From Streptomyces griseocarneus (lineage in GTDB: Bacteria; Actinomycetota; Actinomycetes; Streptomycetales; Streptomycetaceae), in the NCBI GenBank assembly GCA_003674045.1, contig PENC01000023.1, forward strand, positions 62,001-126,000: DNA of 64,000 nt, written 5' to 3'. This document shows positions 8,519 to 17,562 of this stretch, in pieces; the stretch's first letter is position 1; every line of letters begins with the position of its first letter. The notes under the pieces are model-generated. The model did no database searches, was not told the DNA's origin, and was given only the letters and a program-made list of their open reading frames with translations. The translations under genes were made by a program, and so were the position numbers.

Positions 8519-9693
8519 CAGTGCTGCTCCAGACCGCGAGTGATGATGCCGCGCAGGATTTCGTTGGTGCCGCCGCGCAGCGTGTAGCCGGGGCTGTGCA
8601 GCAGGGCGAAGGCGAGCAGTTCCGCGTGGCTGCCGGGGGTGGCGTGCGGGTCGGCCGGGGTCGGCAGGACGCTGCGGACGGTGTCGACGAGCGTGCCCTC
8701 CAGGCGGGTGCCGAGGTCCTTGACCAGGGCGGCCTGGGTGTCGGGCGCGTCTCCGGCGTCCAGCGCGGCGGCCACGCCGAGGGACAGTCGGCGGATGCCA
8801 TGCAGGCGGGCCGTCAGGATGCCGACCCGGGTGAGCTGTTCGGCCGTGGCCGGGCGCTGTCCGAATTCGCGGAGCAGCGAGACCAGCAGGGGGAAGGTGG
8901 ACAGATAGCGCTCCGGGCCGCTGCGTTCGAAGGCGAGTTCGCCGGTGACCTGCTTCCAGCCGTCACCCCGCCGCCCGAGCAGCATCCCGTCGGGGACGTC
9001 GACGCCTTCGAGGTGGAAGGCGTTGAAGCGGTGCTCGCCGCTCATCAGCCGGATCGGCTCGACCCGCACGCCCGGGGCGCGCAGATCGACGATGAACTGG
9101 CTGAGGCCGGCGTGCCTGTCCTCGGCGTCGTCGGTGCGGGCCAGCACGATGGCGTAGTCGTTGACATGGGCGCCACCGGTCCACATCTTGGTGCCGGTCA
9201 GCCGCCAGCCGTCGGCGGTGCGTTCGGCGCGGGTACGCACCGAGGCGAGGTCGGAGCCGCTGCTCTTCTCGCTCATGCCGATGGAGAAGAAACACTGCCC
9301 GGCGGCGATCCGGGGCAGGAAGAAGCGGCGCTGCTCCTCGGTGCCGTGCTGGAGGACGGAGGGGCCCGCCTGCCGGTCGGAGACCCAGTGGGCGCTGACC
9401 GGGGCACCGGCGGCGAGCAGCTCCTCGATCACCACATAGCGCTCCAGGAAACCGCGGCCGGCGCCGCCGTACTCGGCGGGCAGGGCCATACCGACCCAGC
9501 CGCGCTCGGCGAGACGACGGCTGAAGCCGGGATCCCAGCCGGCCAGCCAGGAGTCGGGACGGCCGAGCACGGTGCCGCGGCCGCGCTCCTCATCGAGAAA
9601 GGCGCGGACCTCGGCGCGCAGGCGGCGGGCCGATTCGGGCAGGGCGACGTCGGGGAATGCGATCGGTGAAAGCATCGAAGTCGAAGGAGACAT
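8518..9693 (-). CDS. Acyl-CoA dehydrogenase, FAD-binding partner subunit
   Basis: A 391-aa acyl-CoA dehydrogenase with all three domains: an N-terminal helical part (AERGWVGMALPAEYGGAG), the flavin and substrate beta domain (FFSIGMSEKSSGSDLASVRT, then GWRLTGTKMWTGGAHV) and a C-terminal helical domain ending LRGGTNEILRGIITRGL. It oxidises the alpha-beta bond of an acyl-CoA and passes electrons to ETF. It follows the first CoA-transferase by 36 bp and is coupled to the second dehydrogenase by a one-base overlap. The pairing suggests a bulky or branched acyl-CoA rather than an ordinary fatty acid. Confidence 0.92.
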   Translation of the reverse strand: MSPSTSMLSPIAFPDVALPESARRLRAEVRAFLDEERGRGTVLGRPDSWLAGWDPGFSRRLAERGWVGMALPAEYGGAGRGFLERYVVIEELLAAGAPVSAHWVSDRQAGPSVLQHGTEEQRRFFLPRIAAGQCFFSIGMSEKSSGSDLASVRTRAERTADGWRLTGTKMWTGGAHVNDYAIVLARTDDAEDRHAGLSQFIVDLRAPGVRVEPIRLMSGEHRFNAFHLEGVDVPDGMLLGRRGDGWKQVTGELAFERSGPERYLSTFPLLVSLLREFGQRPATAEQLTRVGILTARLHGIRRLSLGVAAALDAGDAPDTQAALVKDLGTRLEGTLVDTVRSVLPTPADPHATPGSHAELLAFALLHSPGYTLRGGTNEILRGIITRGLEQH

Positions 9694-9729
9694 GAATCAT
9701 TCGCTCCCGGGTTGGCGACGGAAATCCGG

Positions 9730-10923
9730 TCAGTTCGTGGAGTGCAGCAAGGAGGGATCGAAGCCGGCTTCGCCGAGCACCTCGTCGGTGTGCTGGCCGA
9801 TGCCCGGGCAGGGCCGCAGTTCCGGCTCCGGGTCGGCCGAGTAGCGGACCGGCCGGCCGATCACCCGGTAAGGGCCCTCGGTGGGGTGCTCGGCATCGCG
9901 CAACAGGCCGCCCTCGCGGGCGTAGGCGGTGGTGGCGGCGGACTCCAGGTCGAGCACCGGGGCGGCGGCGATGCCCGCCCGGTCGCAGAACTCCTGCCAC
10001 TCGGCGCTGGTGTGCCGCGGCGTCAGCTCCGCGAGCAGCGGATAGAACGCATCGGCGTTGCGGGCCCGTTCGGGTCCGGTGGCGAAGCGCGGGTCGTCGG
10101 CCAGGTCGGGGCGACCGACGAAAGCGGTGAAGTCCCGCCAGTTGCGGTCGCTGTGCGGCAGGATGCACATCCAGCCGTCGGCGGTGCGCTGGGCGCGGCG
10201 CTCCGGGCTGAGCGAGCGCGCCGAGCCGAACTCTCCGTCGGGCTCCAGCGTGGCCGCGCCCAGGTGCTCGACCAGGTTGAAGGCGAGCATGGTGTCCGCC
10301 ATCGGGACCTCGATGTGCTGGCCGGTGCCGCCGTGCTCCCGGTAGTGCAGCGCGGCCAGGACCGACTGGGCGATCTGCATGCCGCAGATCTTGTCGGCCA
10401 GCACGGTGGGCACGTAGTGGGGCTGGCCGGAGACCTTGTGGTTGAGCCAGACCAGGCCGCTGGCCGCCTGGATGATGTCGTCGTAGGCGGCGTGGGTGCC
10501 GTAGCGGCTGTCGCTGCGGAATCCCTGGGCGTTGGCGTAGATCAGGCCGGGGTTGACGGCTGCCACGTCGTCGTAACCGAGGCGGAGCCTCTCCAGGGCC
10601 TGCGGCCGCAGATTGGTGATGAAGACGTCGGCGGTGCGCAGCAGGGCGACCAGGGCGTCGCGGCCGTGCGGGGCCTTGAGATCGATGACGGCGCTGCGCT
10701 TGTTGCGGTTCAGGTTCAGCGCCGTACCGCCCATGCCGGGGTGGCGCCGCGGCGGGTAGTGGCGCGTCATGTCGCCCGTGGGCGGCTCGACCTTGACCAC
10801 GTCGGCGCCCAGGTCGCCGAGCTGCTGGGCGGCGTACGGGCCCATGATCACGCCGGCCAGTTCGATGACACGGACTCCGGCGAGGAGTCCACGGCCGGAC
10901 GGGCCGCTCGTTTTCCCGGACAT
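9730..10923 (-). CDS. Family III CoA-transferase (CaiB/BaiF)
   Basis: A 397-aa CaiB/BaiF-type CoA-transferase. Characteristic segments are LAGVRVIELAGVIMGPYAAQQLGDLGADVVKVEPP at the N-terminus, the catalytic aspartate in AAYDDIIQAASG, and the glycine-rich GTGQHIEVPMADTML. The family moves CoA between carboxylic acids through an Asp-bound mixed anhydride. Together with the second CoA-transferase and two dehydrogenases it should activate a carboxylic acid to its CoA thioester and then desaturate it. The gap to the upstream CoA-transferase is 61 bp. Confidence 0.92.
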   Translation of the reverse strand: MSGKTSGPSGRGLLAGVRVIELAGVIMGPYAAQQLGDLGADVVKVEPPTGDMTRHYPPRRHPGMGGTALNLNRNKRSAVIDLKAPHGRDALVALLRTADVFITNLRPQALERLRLGYDDVAAVNPGLIYANAQGFRSDSRYGTHAAYDDIIQAASGLVWLNHKVSGQPHYVPTVLADKICGMQIAQSVLAALHYREHGGTGQHIEVPMADTMLAFNLVEHLGAATLEPDGEFGSARSLSPERRAQRTADGWMCILPHSDRNWRDFTAFVGRPDLADDPRFATGPERARNADAFYPLLAELTPRHTSAEWQEFCDRAGIAAAPVLDLESAATTAYAREGGLLRDAEHPTEGPYRVIGRPVRYSADPEPELRPCPGIGQHTDEVLGEAGFDPSLLHSTN

Positions 10924-10984
10924 CTTCCGGTGCCTCCTGAGGTATCGGGTGGGGTGGCGAACGCTGGTGCGGTACGGGTGGCGC

Positions 10985-12430
10985 TCAGCGCCACTCGAGC
11001 CCGGCGGACCCGAGCGGGGAGCGCCGGCCGGGCTGGGGGACCGCGCGCCCGCTGTACGCGAACGGCGTCGCCGGTTCGGTGAGCGGGCCGAAGTCGGTCC
11101 CTGTCGTCGACAGCGCGGCGAACGGCGTGCGCCCGGGCCGGGGCAGGTCGCGTACGTCCTCCCGTGCCAGCAGCCCGAGTTCCTGCACCCAGTGGCACAC
11201 CCCGGCCAAGGTCACGCGGATCCGCCACGATCCGCCCTCCGCCGCGCGCCGGCGCAGGACCGTCGCGACGGCGGCGGCTCCGAGGTAGGCGGCGAGGTAG
11301 TCGTTGAGCAGGTACGTCGGCGGCAGCGACGGTCGGTCCGTCCACTCCTCGACGGCGAATCCGGTTGCCGAGCAGGCGAGTTGGTCGAACCCGCCGCGTT
11401 CTCCCCAGGGGCCGTCGGCGCCCCAGGCGTGGTATTCGAGGGTGACGAGTCCGGGGCGGCGCCGGACGAGCTCCTCGGCCGACGCCCCGTGCCGGGCGAG
11501 TCCCCGGTAGGCGTGCACGAAGACGTCCGCGTCCTGGAGCGCGTCGTGGAAGGCCGTACGGTCGTTGGCGTCGCGCAGGTCGCAGTAGGCATTGCGCTTG
11601 CCGCCGCCCGTCATCGCGATCATCGCGATCGGGTCGGGTCGGTCGGGACGTGTCAGATGCAGCACGTCGGCGCCGAACTGGGCGAGAAGCCGCGTCGATA
11701 CGGGACCCGCGATGACATGGGTGAGATCGAGCACCCGTACGCCCGCGAGCGCCTCGTCGGCCTCACCGATCGGTTCCAGGGGCCGAGCCGGTCCGTCACC
11801 GACGCGTTCGATCTCGACGACCGGGCGCCGCGCCACATACCGCCCCGCGGGGTGCGCGAGCCACTCGTCCCGGCCGCGCACCACACAGGCCACGCCGCCC
11901 CGCGCGCAGATGGCCTCCTCCAGCGTGAAGGCGTCCCAGTCGGCCGCGGCCTGCGCGATCCCCACCTTGTCGAGCCCGCACCTCAGCACGGAGCAGACCG
12001 CGTCCCGCAGATGCGGATAGGTGGTGATGATGAAGATCCACCGGCCGTCGCGCGCCCGGTAGAAGTCGTTGTTGCCGAGCAGCGTCGGATCGTCGAGGAG
12101 GGCGGTGAGCGGGCGCCCCGAGAGCGTCGTGTGATACGTCGCCATGAGCTGGTCGATCGCGGCGCCTGCCTGCACCTCCACCTTCTGGTGGCGGTGACCG
12201 CGCTGTTCGCCGAGTGCCGCCGTCTGCCGTCCGAAGACACCGATCGCGGCGGACATGGCATCGGCGAGGCGGTGCACCGAGGGCACCAGCGGATCGGCCC
12301 CGACGACGGTGATGTCCGCGGCCCCCCGGGCCGGATCGGGGTCGCCGAGGGTGTGCAGCAGCCGGGAGACGATCTCGCCGGTGGGTACCGGCGGCGTCGG
12401 CTCGGTCGTGATCAGCGTGTTCGAAGTCAT
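10985..12430 (-). CDS. Second family III CoA-transferase, permuted arrangement
   Basis: A 481-aa member of the same superfamily with an unusual order. Residues about 1-225 look like a C-terminal CoA-transferase portion (NNDFYRARDGRWIFIITTYP, DWDAFTLEEAICARGGV). The canonical N-terminal signature comes late (LAGVRVLDLTHVIAGPVSTRLLAQFGADVLHL, about 230-262), followed by GGFDQLACSATGFAVEEW, where the Asp matches the catalytic site. This arrangement and the adjacent CoA-transferase suggest a heteromeric enzyme. It is the first gene after the 22-bp palindrome and is probably the first target of the IclR regulator. Confidence 0.85.
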   Translation of the reverse strand: MTSNTLITTEPTPPVPTGEIVSRLLHTLGDPDPARGAADITVVGADPLVPSVHRLADAMSAAIGVFGRQTAALGEQRGHRHQKVEVQAGAAIDQLMATYHTTLSGRPLTALLDDPTLLGNNDFYRARDGRWIFIITTYPHLRDAVCSVLRCGLDKVGIAQAAADWDAFTLEEAICARGGVACVVRGRDEWLAHPAGRYVARRPVVEIERVGDGPARPLEPIGEADEALAGVRVLDLTHVIAGPVSTRLLAQFGADVLHLTRPDRPDPIAMIAMTGGGKRNAYCDLRDANDRTAFHDALQDADVFVHAYRGLARHGASAEELVRRRPGLVTLEYHAWGADGPWGERGGFDQLACSATGFAVEEWTDRPSLPPTYLLNDYLAAYLGAAAVATVLRRRAAEGGSWRIRVTLAGVCHWVQELGLLAREDVRDLPRPGRTPFAALSTTGTDFGPLTEPATPFAYSGRAVPQPGRRSPLGSAGLEWR

Positions 12431-12467
12431 GCCGGGATGCTCGTTCCCGGCACGGCACGAACGCCCG

Positions 12468-12489
12468 GATTCACGGATATCCGTGAATC
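12468..12489. promoter_or_regulatory. Perfect 22-bp palindrome, probable IclR operator
   Basis: The core TTCACGGATATCCGTGAA extends by two matched bases on each side to a perfect 22-bp palindrome. It lies 38 bp upstream of the CoA-transferase start (12430) and just after the iclR stop (12500). IclR proteins bind palindromes of about this size, and I see no second copy in the cluster. The placement fits a switch controlling the four metabolic genes separately from iclR. Confidence 0.75.
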
Positions 12490-12499
12490 GATGCGGACC

Positions 12500-13237
12500 T
12501 CAGGCCCGCCCCTCCTGGATGTGCGCGAGGACCCGGGCCGCCGCCCGGTCCAGGGACAGCCGCTCCGAGTGGCCGCGACGCCGGTGTATCAGGACGAGGG
12601 CCCCCGTGACGACGGGGCCTTCGGTGACGGGGATCGCGAGCGAGCTGACCTCGGGGTCGGCCAGGCCCTCGCTGCGACTGATCCGCGACGCGCGGATCGC
12701 CGGAAGAGCGGAGCGGAACTCGGCGGCCGCCTCGGGGTCGTGGCGGGCGAGCTCGCCGAGCAGATCACGGCGCTCCGCCTCGTCGGTGAAGGCCAGCAGC
12801 AGTCGGCCCGCGGCGGTGCGCAGCAGCGGCCGGGCGATGTGCTGGTCGGCGAGCGGCACGAGGCGGGGGATATGGTCCTCGCCGCCGCGCGCGAGGTGCA
12901 CGACGTCGAGCCCGACCCGCACCGTGAGCAGCACCGGGGTACCCGCGACGCGGCTCAGTTCGCTCAGCTCGGCCTGGCTGATCCGCGGAACGACCCGGCC
13001 GGCGATGAGGTTGAGGACGTGCGGGGCGGGCCCGAGCCGGAAGCGCCGGTGCTGTTCCAGCAGAAAACCGGTCGCGACCAGGCCGCTGACCAGATCCTGC
13101 ACCGAACTCGCCGGTGCCCCGACCGTCCGCGCCAGCTCGGCCACGGTCACCCCGTCCGGCGCCCGCGCGGCGGCCTCCAGGATCCACGCGACCCGGTCCA
13201 CCGTACGGTGCCGTGGCCGTCGGCCGTGCTCGCTCAT
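12500..13237 (-). CDS. IclR family transcriptional regulator
   Basis: A 245-aa regulator from ATG 13237, behind GGTGGGG; the longer frame upstream is not family-like. The N-terminal winged helix-turn-helix (about residues 8-65) contains RTVDRVAWILEAAARAPDGVTVAELARTVGAPASSVQDLVSGL. The effector-binding domain has the usual HIARPLLRTAAGRLLLAF and ends near EGPVVTGALVLI. IclR proteins sense small aromatic or organic acids. It is upstream of and co-directional with the CoA-transferase and dehydrogenase genes, so it most likely controls them through the palindrome at 12468. Confidence 0.9.
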   Translation of the reverse strand: MSEHGRRPRHRTVDRVAWILEAAARAPDGVTVAELARTVGAPASSVQDLVSGLVATGFLLEQHRRFRLGPAPHVLNLIAGRVVPRISQAELSELSRVAGTPVLLTVRVGLDVVHLARGGEDHIPRLVPLADQHIARPLLRTAAGRLLLAFTDEAERRDLLGELARHDPEAAAEFRSALPAIRASRISRSEGLADPEVSSLAIPVTEGPVVTGALVLIHRRRGHSERLSLDRAAARVLAHIQEGRA

Positions 13238-13403
13238 CCCGCCCCACCCTGCCTTTTTCTTGCGCGTCGTCGGCCGCTCGCACCGCCACGGCCCCGACGA
13301 TCCTTTCCCGCACCATCCCGACGGGCAAGCCGGCCCCGGCCCCGACTTCGGCGAGCTCATCGGCCAGCCGAAGAACGGGCCGTCCATGACGTGGACGAAC
13401 CGT

Positions 13404-13910
13404 CTACGGGAGCGGCACATCGTGAGGCTGACCGCACCTGTCGTCCCTCAGGTGCAGCCGTCGGAGTGCTTCCAGCTCAGCTGTCGGAAACGGGTGCTCC
13501 ATCCACTTCTTGCGGTAGCCCTTCTCGCCGTGAAGCCGCAGAACCGACTGCGCTGCGCTCAGCACGGCATGCCCAAGAACACGGCGAGGCTGCGTAGAGC
13601 TCCAGGTGAGTGTGCCTTTCTCATCGGGTGCGTTGTAGCTCGTGAGCATGTCAGGGAAGTGGTGGATCGTGATGTCGACATGGGAACCGCGGCTGCGAAG
13701 CACCCACCGTACTTCGGCCGGTTCGAGGTCGAAGGAGAACCGTTGGACCGCGTCCGATCCGTAGAGACCTTTTACGCCCCGGAGGAGGTCGGCGAGAGCG
13801 TCCGTGCAGTAGCTCACGACGTCCACCTGCTCCGACAGGCCATCGGCAATGCGACAGGTCGCCCAACCGGCGCCGCTCAGTTCCCAACCGAACTGGAATT
13901 GATCAGCCAT
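13404..13910 (-). CDS. Conserved hypothetical protein, 168 aa
   Basis: A soluble 168-aa protein beginning MADQFQFGWELSGAGWATCRIADG, with later segments DLEPAEVRWVLRSRGSHVDITIHHFPDM and KKWMEHPFPTAELEALRRL. I recognise it only as a Streptomyces-type hypothetical. Such proteins pair an acidic beta-rich body with a charged C-terminus and have no signal peptide or membrane segment. It stands alone, 166 bp upstream of iclR and 204 bp from the divergent lipoprotein gene. No function is proposed. Confidence 0.8.
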   Translation of the reverse strand: MADQFQFGWELSGAGWATCRIADGLSEQVDVVSYCTDALADLLRGVKGLYGSDAVQRFSFDLEPAEVRWVLRSRGSHVDITIHHFPDMLTSYNAPDEKGTLTWSSTQPRRVLGHAVLSAAQSVLRLHGEKGYRKKWMEHPFPTAELEALRRLHLRDDRCGQPHDVPLP

Positions 13911-14114
13911 CCCCGGTCCTCCTCATGATCGCTTGCCATGACAGTACTCACGAGGACGGCAGAGCAATCGGGCGGGCCGGGCATCAACCCGTCGGCCCGG
14001 TCGGCGTCGGGAAGGCGCTGCCCACCTGAGCTCGTGGACCGGCTCGGCTCCGCCTCTTCAGGCTTTCGAACAGAAAGCCCTCCGAATTCCCCGGCGTCCA
14101 CTAGGGTCGGTCCG

Positions 14115-15179
14115 GTGCGCAGACGTCTGTCAGTTGCCGCGGCGCTCGTGGCCGCCGCTTTCGTACTCACCGCTTGCGGTTCCGATTCCGATGAGGAGCC
14201 GTCGCCCGTTCCCTCCCAGAACCGTGCCGTGCGGGGTGACGGTGCTCAGCTGCTCTATCAGGGGCAGGGGAAGGCGAGCGCGCAGAATCCCGCGTTCTCG
14301 CCCGATGGGAAGTCGGTTCTCTTCACTCTCTTCCGTGACGGTTACAACGAGGGCGCCGCCGCCCTGCGTGTCCTCCCCGCGGACGGCGGCAAGGAGGGGA
14401 AGGACGGGAAGAACGGTCTCGCGCCGTCCCGTCCCGGCACGTTGCTCGACGAGAGCGACCGGGCCGCGGTCAACCTTCCGGGCTCCAGCTGGCACCCCTC
14501 CGCCGGTGTCACCTTCGCCTCCGACCGGGCGGGGCGCGATGAGGTGTGGGTGTTGCCGCCGGGTGGGAAGCAGCCTGCCCGGGTGACGGAACACCGCGGT
14601 GATACCGGCTATTTGGAGCCGAGTTTCTCGCCGGACGGTTCCTGGATCGTCTTTCAGGAGATCGCGGAGAAGGGGAACGATCACGAGAGCGAGGACGATC
14701 CGTCCGCTCTCGGCTCGCTCTGGAAGGTGCGGCGTGACGGGAGTCGGCCGACGCGCCTGTTGGACGGTCCCGGTACTCATACCGACAACCGCCAGCCCAA
14801 CTGGTCCCCGAAGGGTGATCGCCTCGTCTTCCAGCGGCGCGCGGCCGACAGCGACAACTGGGCGCTGTACGTGATGAACTCCGATGGTACGGGCATCCAC
14901 CGCATCACCGACGTGCCCGGCGAGCACACCGACCCGAGCTGGTCGCCCGACGGGCGGTCCGTCGTGTTCTCCTCCACCGCGGGCGGGCTCGACACGCCGC
15001 AGATCTTCGTGGTCCCCGCCGACGGCGGGCGTCCCGTGCGGGTGACGCGGAACGACAAGGGGTACGACGGCGCGCCGAGCTGGTCGCCCGACGGGCGCTG
15101 GATCGCGTTCGAGTCCCATCAGGGGGACGAGGACCGCCCCACGTCTCTCTGGCGCATTCCGGCTCCGGCCCCGCGGTAG
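14115..15179 (+). CDS. TolB-like beta-propeller lipoprotein
   Basis: About 354 aa from GTG 14115; the longer open frame upstream lacks coding character. A lipoprotein signal is clear: VRRRLSVAAALVAAAFVLTACGSD with lipobox LTAC, so the mature protein should be tethered outside the membrane. The body has repeated PD40-type blades with the motif (P/S)FSPDG or WSPDG: NPAFSPDGKSVLFT, PSFSPDGSWIVFQ, PNWSPKGDRLVFQ, PSWSPDGRSVVFS, PSWSPDGRWIAFE. This is the TolB C-terminal fold, usually for protein interaction. Its end overlaps a hairpin shared with the convergent downstream gene. Confidence 0.88.
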   Translation: MRRRLSVAAALVAAAFVLTACGSDSDEEPSPVPSQNRAVRGDGAQLLYQGQGKASAQNPAFSPDGKSVLFTLFRDGYNEGAAALRVLPADGGKEGKDGKNGLAPSRPGTLLDESDRAAVNLPGSSWHPSAGVTFASDRAGRDEVWVLPPGGKQPARVTEHRGDTGYLEPSFSPDGSWIVFQEIAEKGNDHESEDDPSALGSLWKVRRDGSRPTRLLDGPGTHTDNRQPNWSPKGDRLVFQRRAADSDNWALYVMNSDGTGIHRITDVPGEHTDPSWSPDGRSVVFSSTAGGLDTPQIFVVPADGGRPVRVTRNDKGYDGAPSWSPDGRWIAFESHQGDEDRPTSLWRIPAPAPR

Positions 15180-15188
15180 CGGAGCCGG
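15159..15188. terminator. Hairpin between convergent genes, overlapping a stop codon
   Basis: CCGGCTCCG (15159-15167) pairs with CGGAGCCGG (15180-15188). It covers the stop codon of the TolB-like gene and precedes the stop of the minus-strand glycosidase-like gene at 15203. There is no T-run, as is common in high-GC actinomycetes. Confidence 0.5.
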
Positions 15189-15202
15189 AGCCGGGGGCTC
15201 CG

Positions 15203-17368
15203 TCAGGCCGTCGCCGTCGTCACCGTCAGCAGCGAGTACTGCGCCACCGTCACCGCCACGGTCGCCGTCGAGCCGACCATGCGCCAGTCGACCGGCTGCG
15301 GGGCGGGGGACGCGCCGTCCGGGGAGCTCACCGTCACCGTCGTCACCCGCCTGCCCGCGGGGACGGCGAGCGAGACCGTACAGGTCGTCGGCGCCGTCTT
15401 GAAGGCCGACGGGGTGTCGCCGAAGCCGGTGAAGTTCACCAGCTGGACGACGGTGTCGTCGCCGAGCCTGCTCACCTCCAGGTGGATGCGGCGGTCGCCC
15501 GTGAGGGTCACGTCCTGCGGGGCCGCCGCCGTCACCGGGGCGAGCAGGCGGTCGGCGCTCGGCTGGTCGGTGGTGGCCAGATAGCTCTTGCCCGCGAGCT
15601 GCTGGACGTACCAGCAGGTTCCGGACCCGAAGCTGTTCTGCTTGGTGGCCGGCAGCGGGTCGGCCTTGCGGAAGCCCAGGACGTCGGCGAGGGCGTACTC
15701 GCTGCGCGCCGTTCCCAGCTCGTCGAGCGCGGTGGGCGCGGGACCGGTGATCACCACCGTGCCGCCGCCCGCGACGTAGTCGCGCAGCACGCCCGCCTCG
15801 GCGTCCGAGACGGCCTGCAGGTTCGGGAGCATCAGGACGCGGAGCCCGGCGAGGTCGGCCGCGGCGAGGCCGGGGCTGGTGACGGTGGTGAACGGGACGT
15901 GCGCCATCACCAGCGCCTTGACCGTGCCCCGGAACTCGCCCAGCCACTGCTGGTTGACGCAGCTCTCCTCCGTGCTGCCCGAGGCCCACCACTCCTTGAC
16001 CCCGGAGGGCTTCTTGGTGTTGACGTACATGCCGGTGCCCGCGGCGGGGCTCACGTAGTCCCGCGAGGCGGAGGAGTGGTAGACACCGACCGTGGCCGTG
16101 GAGACCGCGTTGTAGAGCTTCTCCTGGTTGGCGGCCACGAACGCGTACATCCGGGTGCGCATGGCCTTGTCGGTGGTGTCGTTCTTGTACGGGCTCTTCA
16201 CCTCGTACGGGTTGCAGCCCGCGGCCAGCAGTTCGGCCATCACCAGGGAGGCGTCGTCGGCCTGCCAGCCGTAGGAGAACGCCCACGCGGGCTTGGTGCC
16301 GCTGGCGGCGCGCGCGTACTTGTACATCGAGATGAGGCAGGTCCAGTCGGAGGCGGTCGCGTGGCGCATCCCGTCGTAGTTGCCGAGGATGTCCACCTCC
16401 CACACATGGCTGACGCCCTCCGCCTTGCGCAGGTACGCCCCGTCGAGGCCGACCAGCGTGGCGTACTGGTAGTCCATGCTCACGGTCTCGACGAACGTCA
16501 CCAGGTCGGGGTTGACGGAGCGGCCCGCCGCGGCGATGTCGAGCTGCCACTGCAGCAGATTGCGGTGCCGCCACTCGACGTAGCGGCGGAAGCCGAGGTT
16601 GCCGAAGTCCACCTTGGTGGGCAGCGCGAGCCCGGTGTCGGCGCGGAAGGCGTCCGCCGCCCAGGTCGAGGTGTCGCACCAGGTGATCGCGCCGTCGAAG
16701 TAGATGGGCACGTCCGGCCAGATCGCGTCGAGGCCGGTCCCGGCGAGCCGCTTGATCCGGGCCAGGTAGAAGTCCCGCCAGGGGGAGTTGGGGCTCACCC
16801 AGCAGCTCTCGTCGCCCGGGTCCACCCAGACCACCAGGCTGCCGTAGAAGACGTTGGGCTTGCCGTCGAGGCCCTTCTGCACCCAGGCCTTGCCGTCGCC
16901 GTTCTTGTAGAACGAGCGGCCGTTCTCGCCGCCGACGCTGATGACCTCCAGCGACGGGTAGTACATGACGACGCGGATGCCGGCGGAGTGCGCCAGCTCC
17001 GTGAAGCTCTTCACCTTGCCGAGGTGGGTGGCGAAGTCGGCCTCGGTGATCCAGTTCGACAGGATGGTGTCGAGCTCGATCACGCTGACGTTCTGCGACT
17101 TCAGTGCCGCGATGACCGGCTTCATGTCACGGACCGGATCGGCGTCCTCGTCGAAGGTGCCGTCGGCCAGCCGCGCGAACCGGCTCCACTCGGGGAAGGC
17201 CGCCGCGGCCTCCTTGCTGCGGGCTGCGGCCGCCGCCCACGCCGGACTGTCGTACACCTCGATCGGGCCGGGGAACCGGGGCACCAGCCCCGCGGCCAGG
17301 GCAGTGGCGCCGGCTCCCAGGCCCGCCCGTAACACGCCTCTACGACTGAATCTTCGCATTCCGCTCAT
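15203..17368 (-). CDS. Tat-exported glycoside hydrolase-like protein
   Basis: About 721 aa from ATG 17368, behind GAGGGGAAG. The N-terminus has a twin-arginine signal (RRFSRRGVLRAGLGAGATALAAGL), so the folded protein should be exported. Residues about 60-400 look like a TIM-barrel glycosidase (NVSVIELDTILSNWI, AGIRVVMYYPSLEV, GLDAIWPDVPIYFDGAITW). Residues about 470-600 resemble the amidotransferase-like trimerisation domain of GH42 enzymes (LRVLMLPNLQAVSDAEAGVLRDYVAGGGTVVITGP). A beta-sandwich closes the protein. The exact GH family and the two catalytic carboxylates cannot be assigned by eye. It is divergent from the small protein at 17563. Confidence 0.75.
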   Translation of the reverse strand: MSGMRRFSRRGVLRAGLGAGATALAAGLVPRFPGPIEVYDSPAWAAAAARSKEAAAAFPEWSRFARLADGTFDEDADPVRDMKPVIAALKSQNVSVIELDTILSNWITEADFATHLGKVKSFTELAHSAGIRVVMYYPSLEVISVGGENGRSFYKNGDGKAWVQKGLDGKPNVFYGSLVVWVDPGDESCWVSPNSPWRDFYLARIKRLAGTGLDAIWPDVPIYFDGAITWCDTSTWAADAFRADTGLALPTKVDFGNLGFRRYVEWRHRNLLQWQLDIAAAGRSVNPDLVTFVETVSMDYQYATLVGLDGAYLRKAEGVSHVWEVDILGNYDGMRHATASDWTCLISMYKYARAASGTKPAWAFSYGWQADDASLVMAELLAAGCNPYEVKSPYKNDTTDKAMRTRMYAFVAANQEKLYNAVSTATVGVYHSSASRDYVSPAAGTGMYVNTKKPSGVKEWWASGSTEESCVNQQWLGEFRGTVKALVMAHVPFTTVTSPGLAAADLAGLRVLMLPNLQAVSDAEAGVLRDYVAGGGTVVITGPAPTALDELGTARSEYALADVLGFRKADPLPATKQNSFGSGTCWYVQQLAGKSYLATTDQPSADRLLAPVTAAAPQDVTLTGDRRIHLEVSRLGDDTVVQLVNFTGFGDTPSAFKTAPTTCTVSLAVPAGRRVTTVTVSSPDGASPAPQPVDWRMVGSTATVAVTVAQYSLLTVTTATA

Positions 17369-17562
17369 GGACTTCCCCTCGTCTGCGCGACGGTGTCTGC
17401 ACGGTGCCCGTGAATTCTGCCCGATCCCACCTGTCACGGCGGGGCGATTCCGTATACGGACGGAATGTCGGCGAACAAACGGGCGGCGGGGGATGTCCTC
17501 CGCCCGTATCCGCACCGCACCCTAGGGGTGGTCGTGAAATCCCCTACCCCCAGGAGCGTGTT

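Noticed and set aside
10769..13597. 942-residue plus-strand open frame
   Set aside because: It is antisense to the CoA-transferase and IclR genes and has no recognisable domain.
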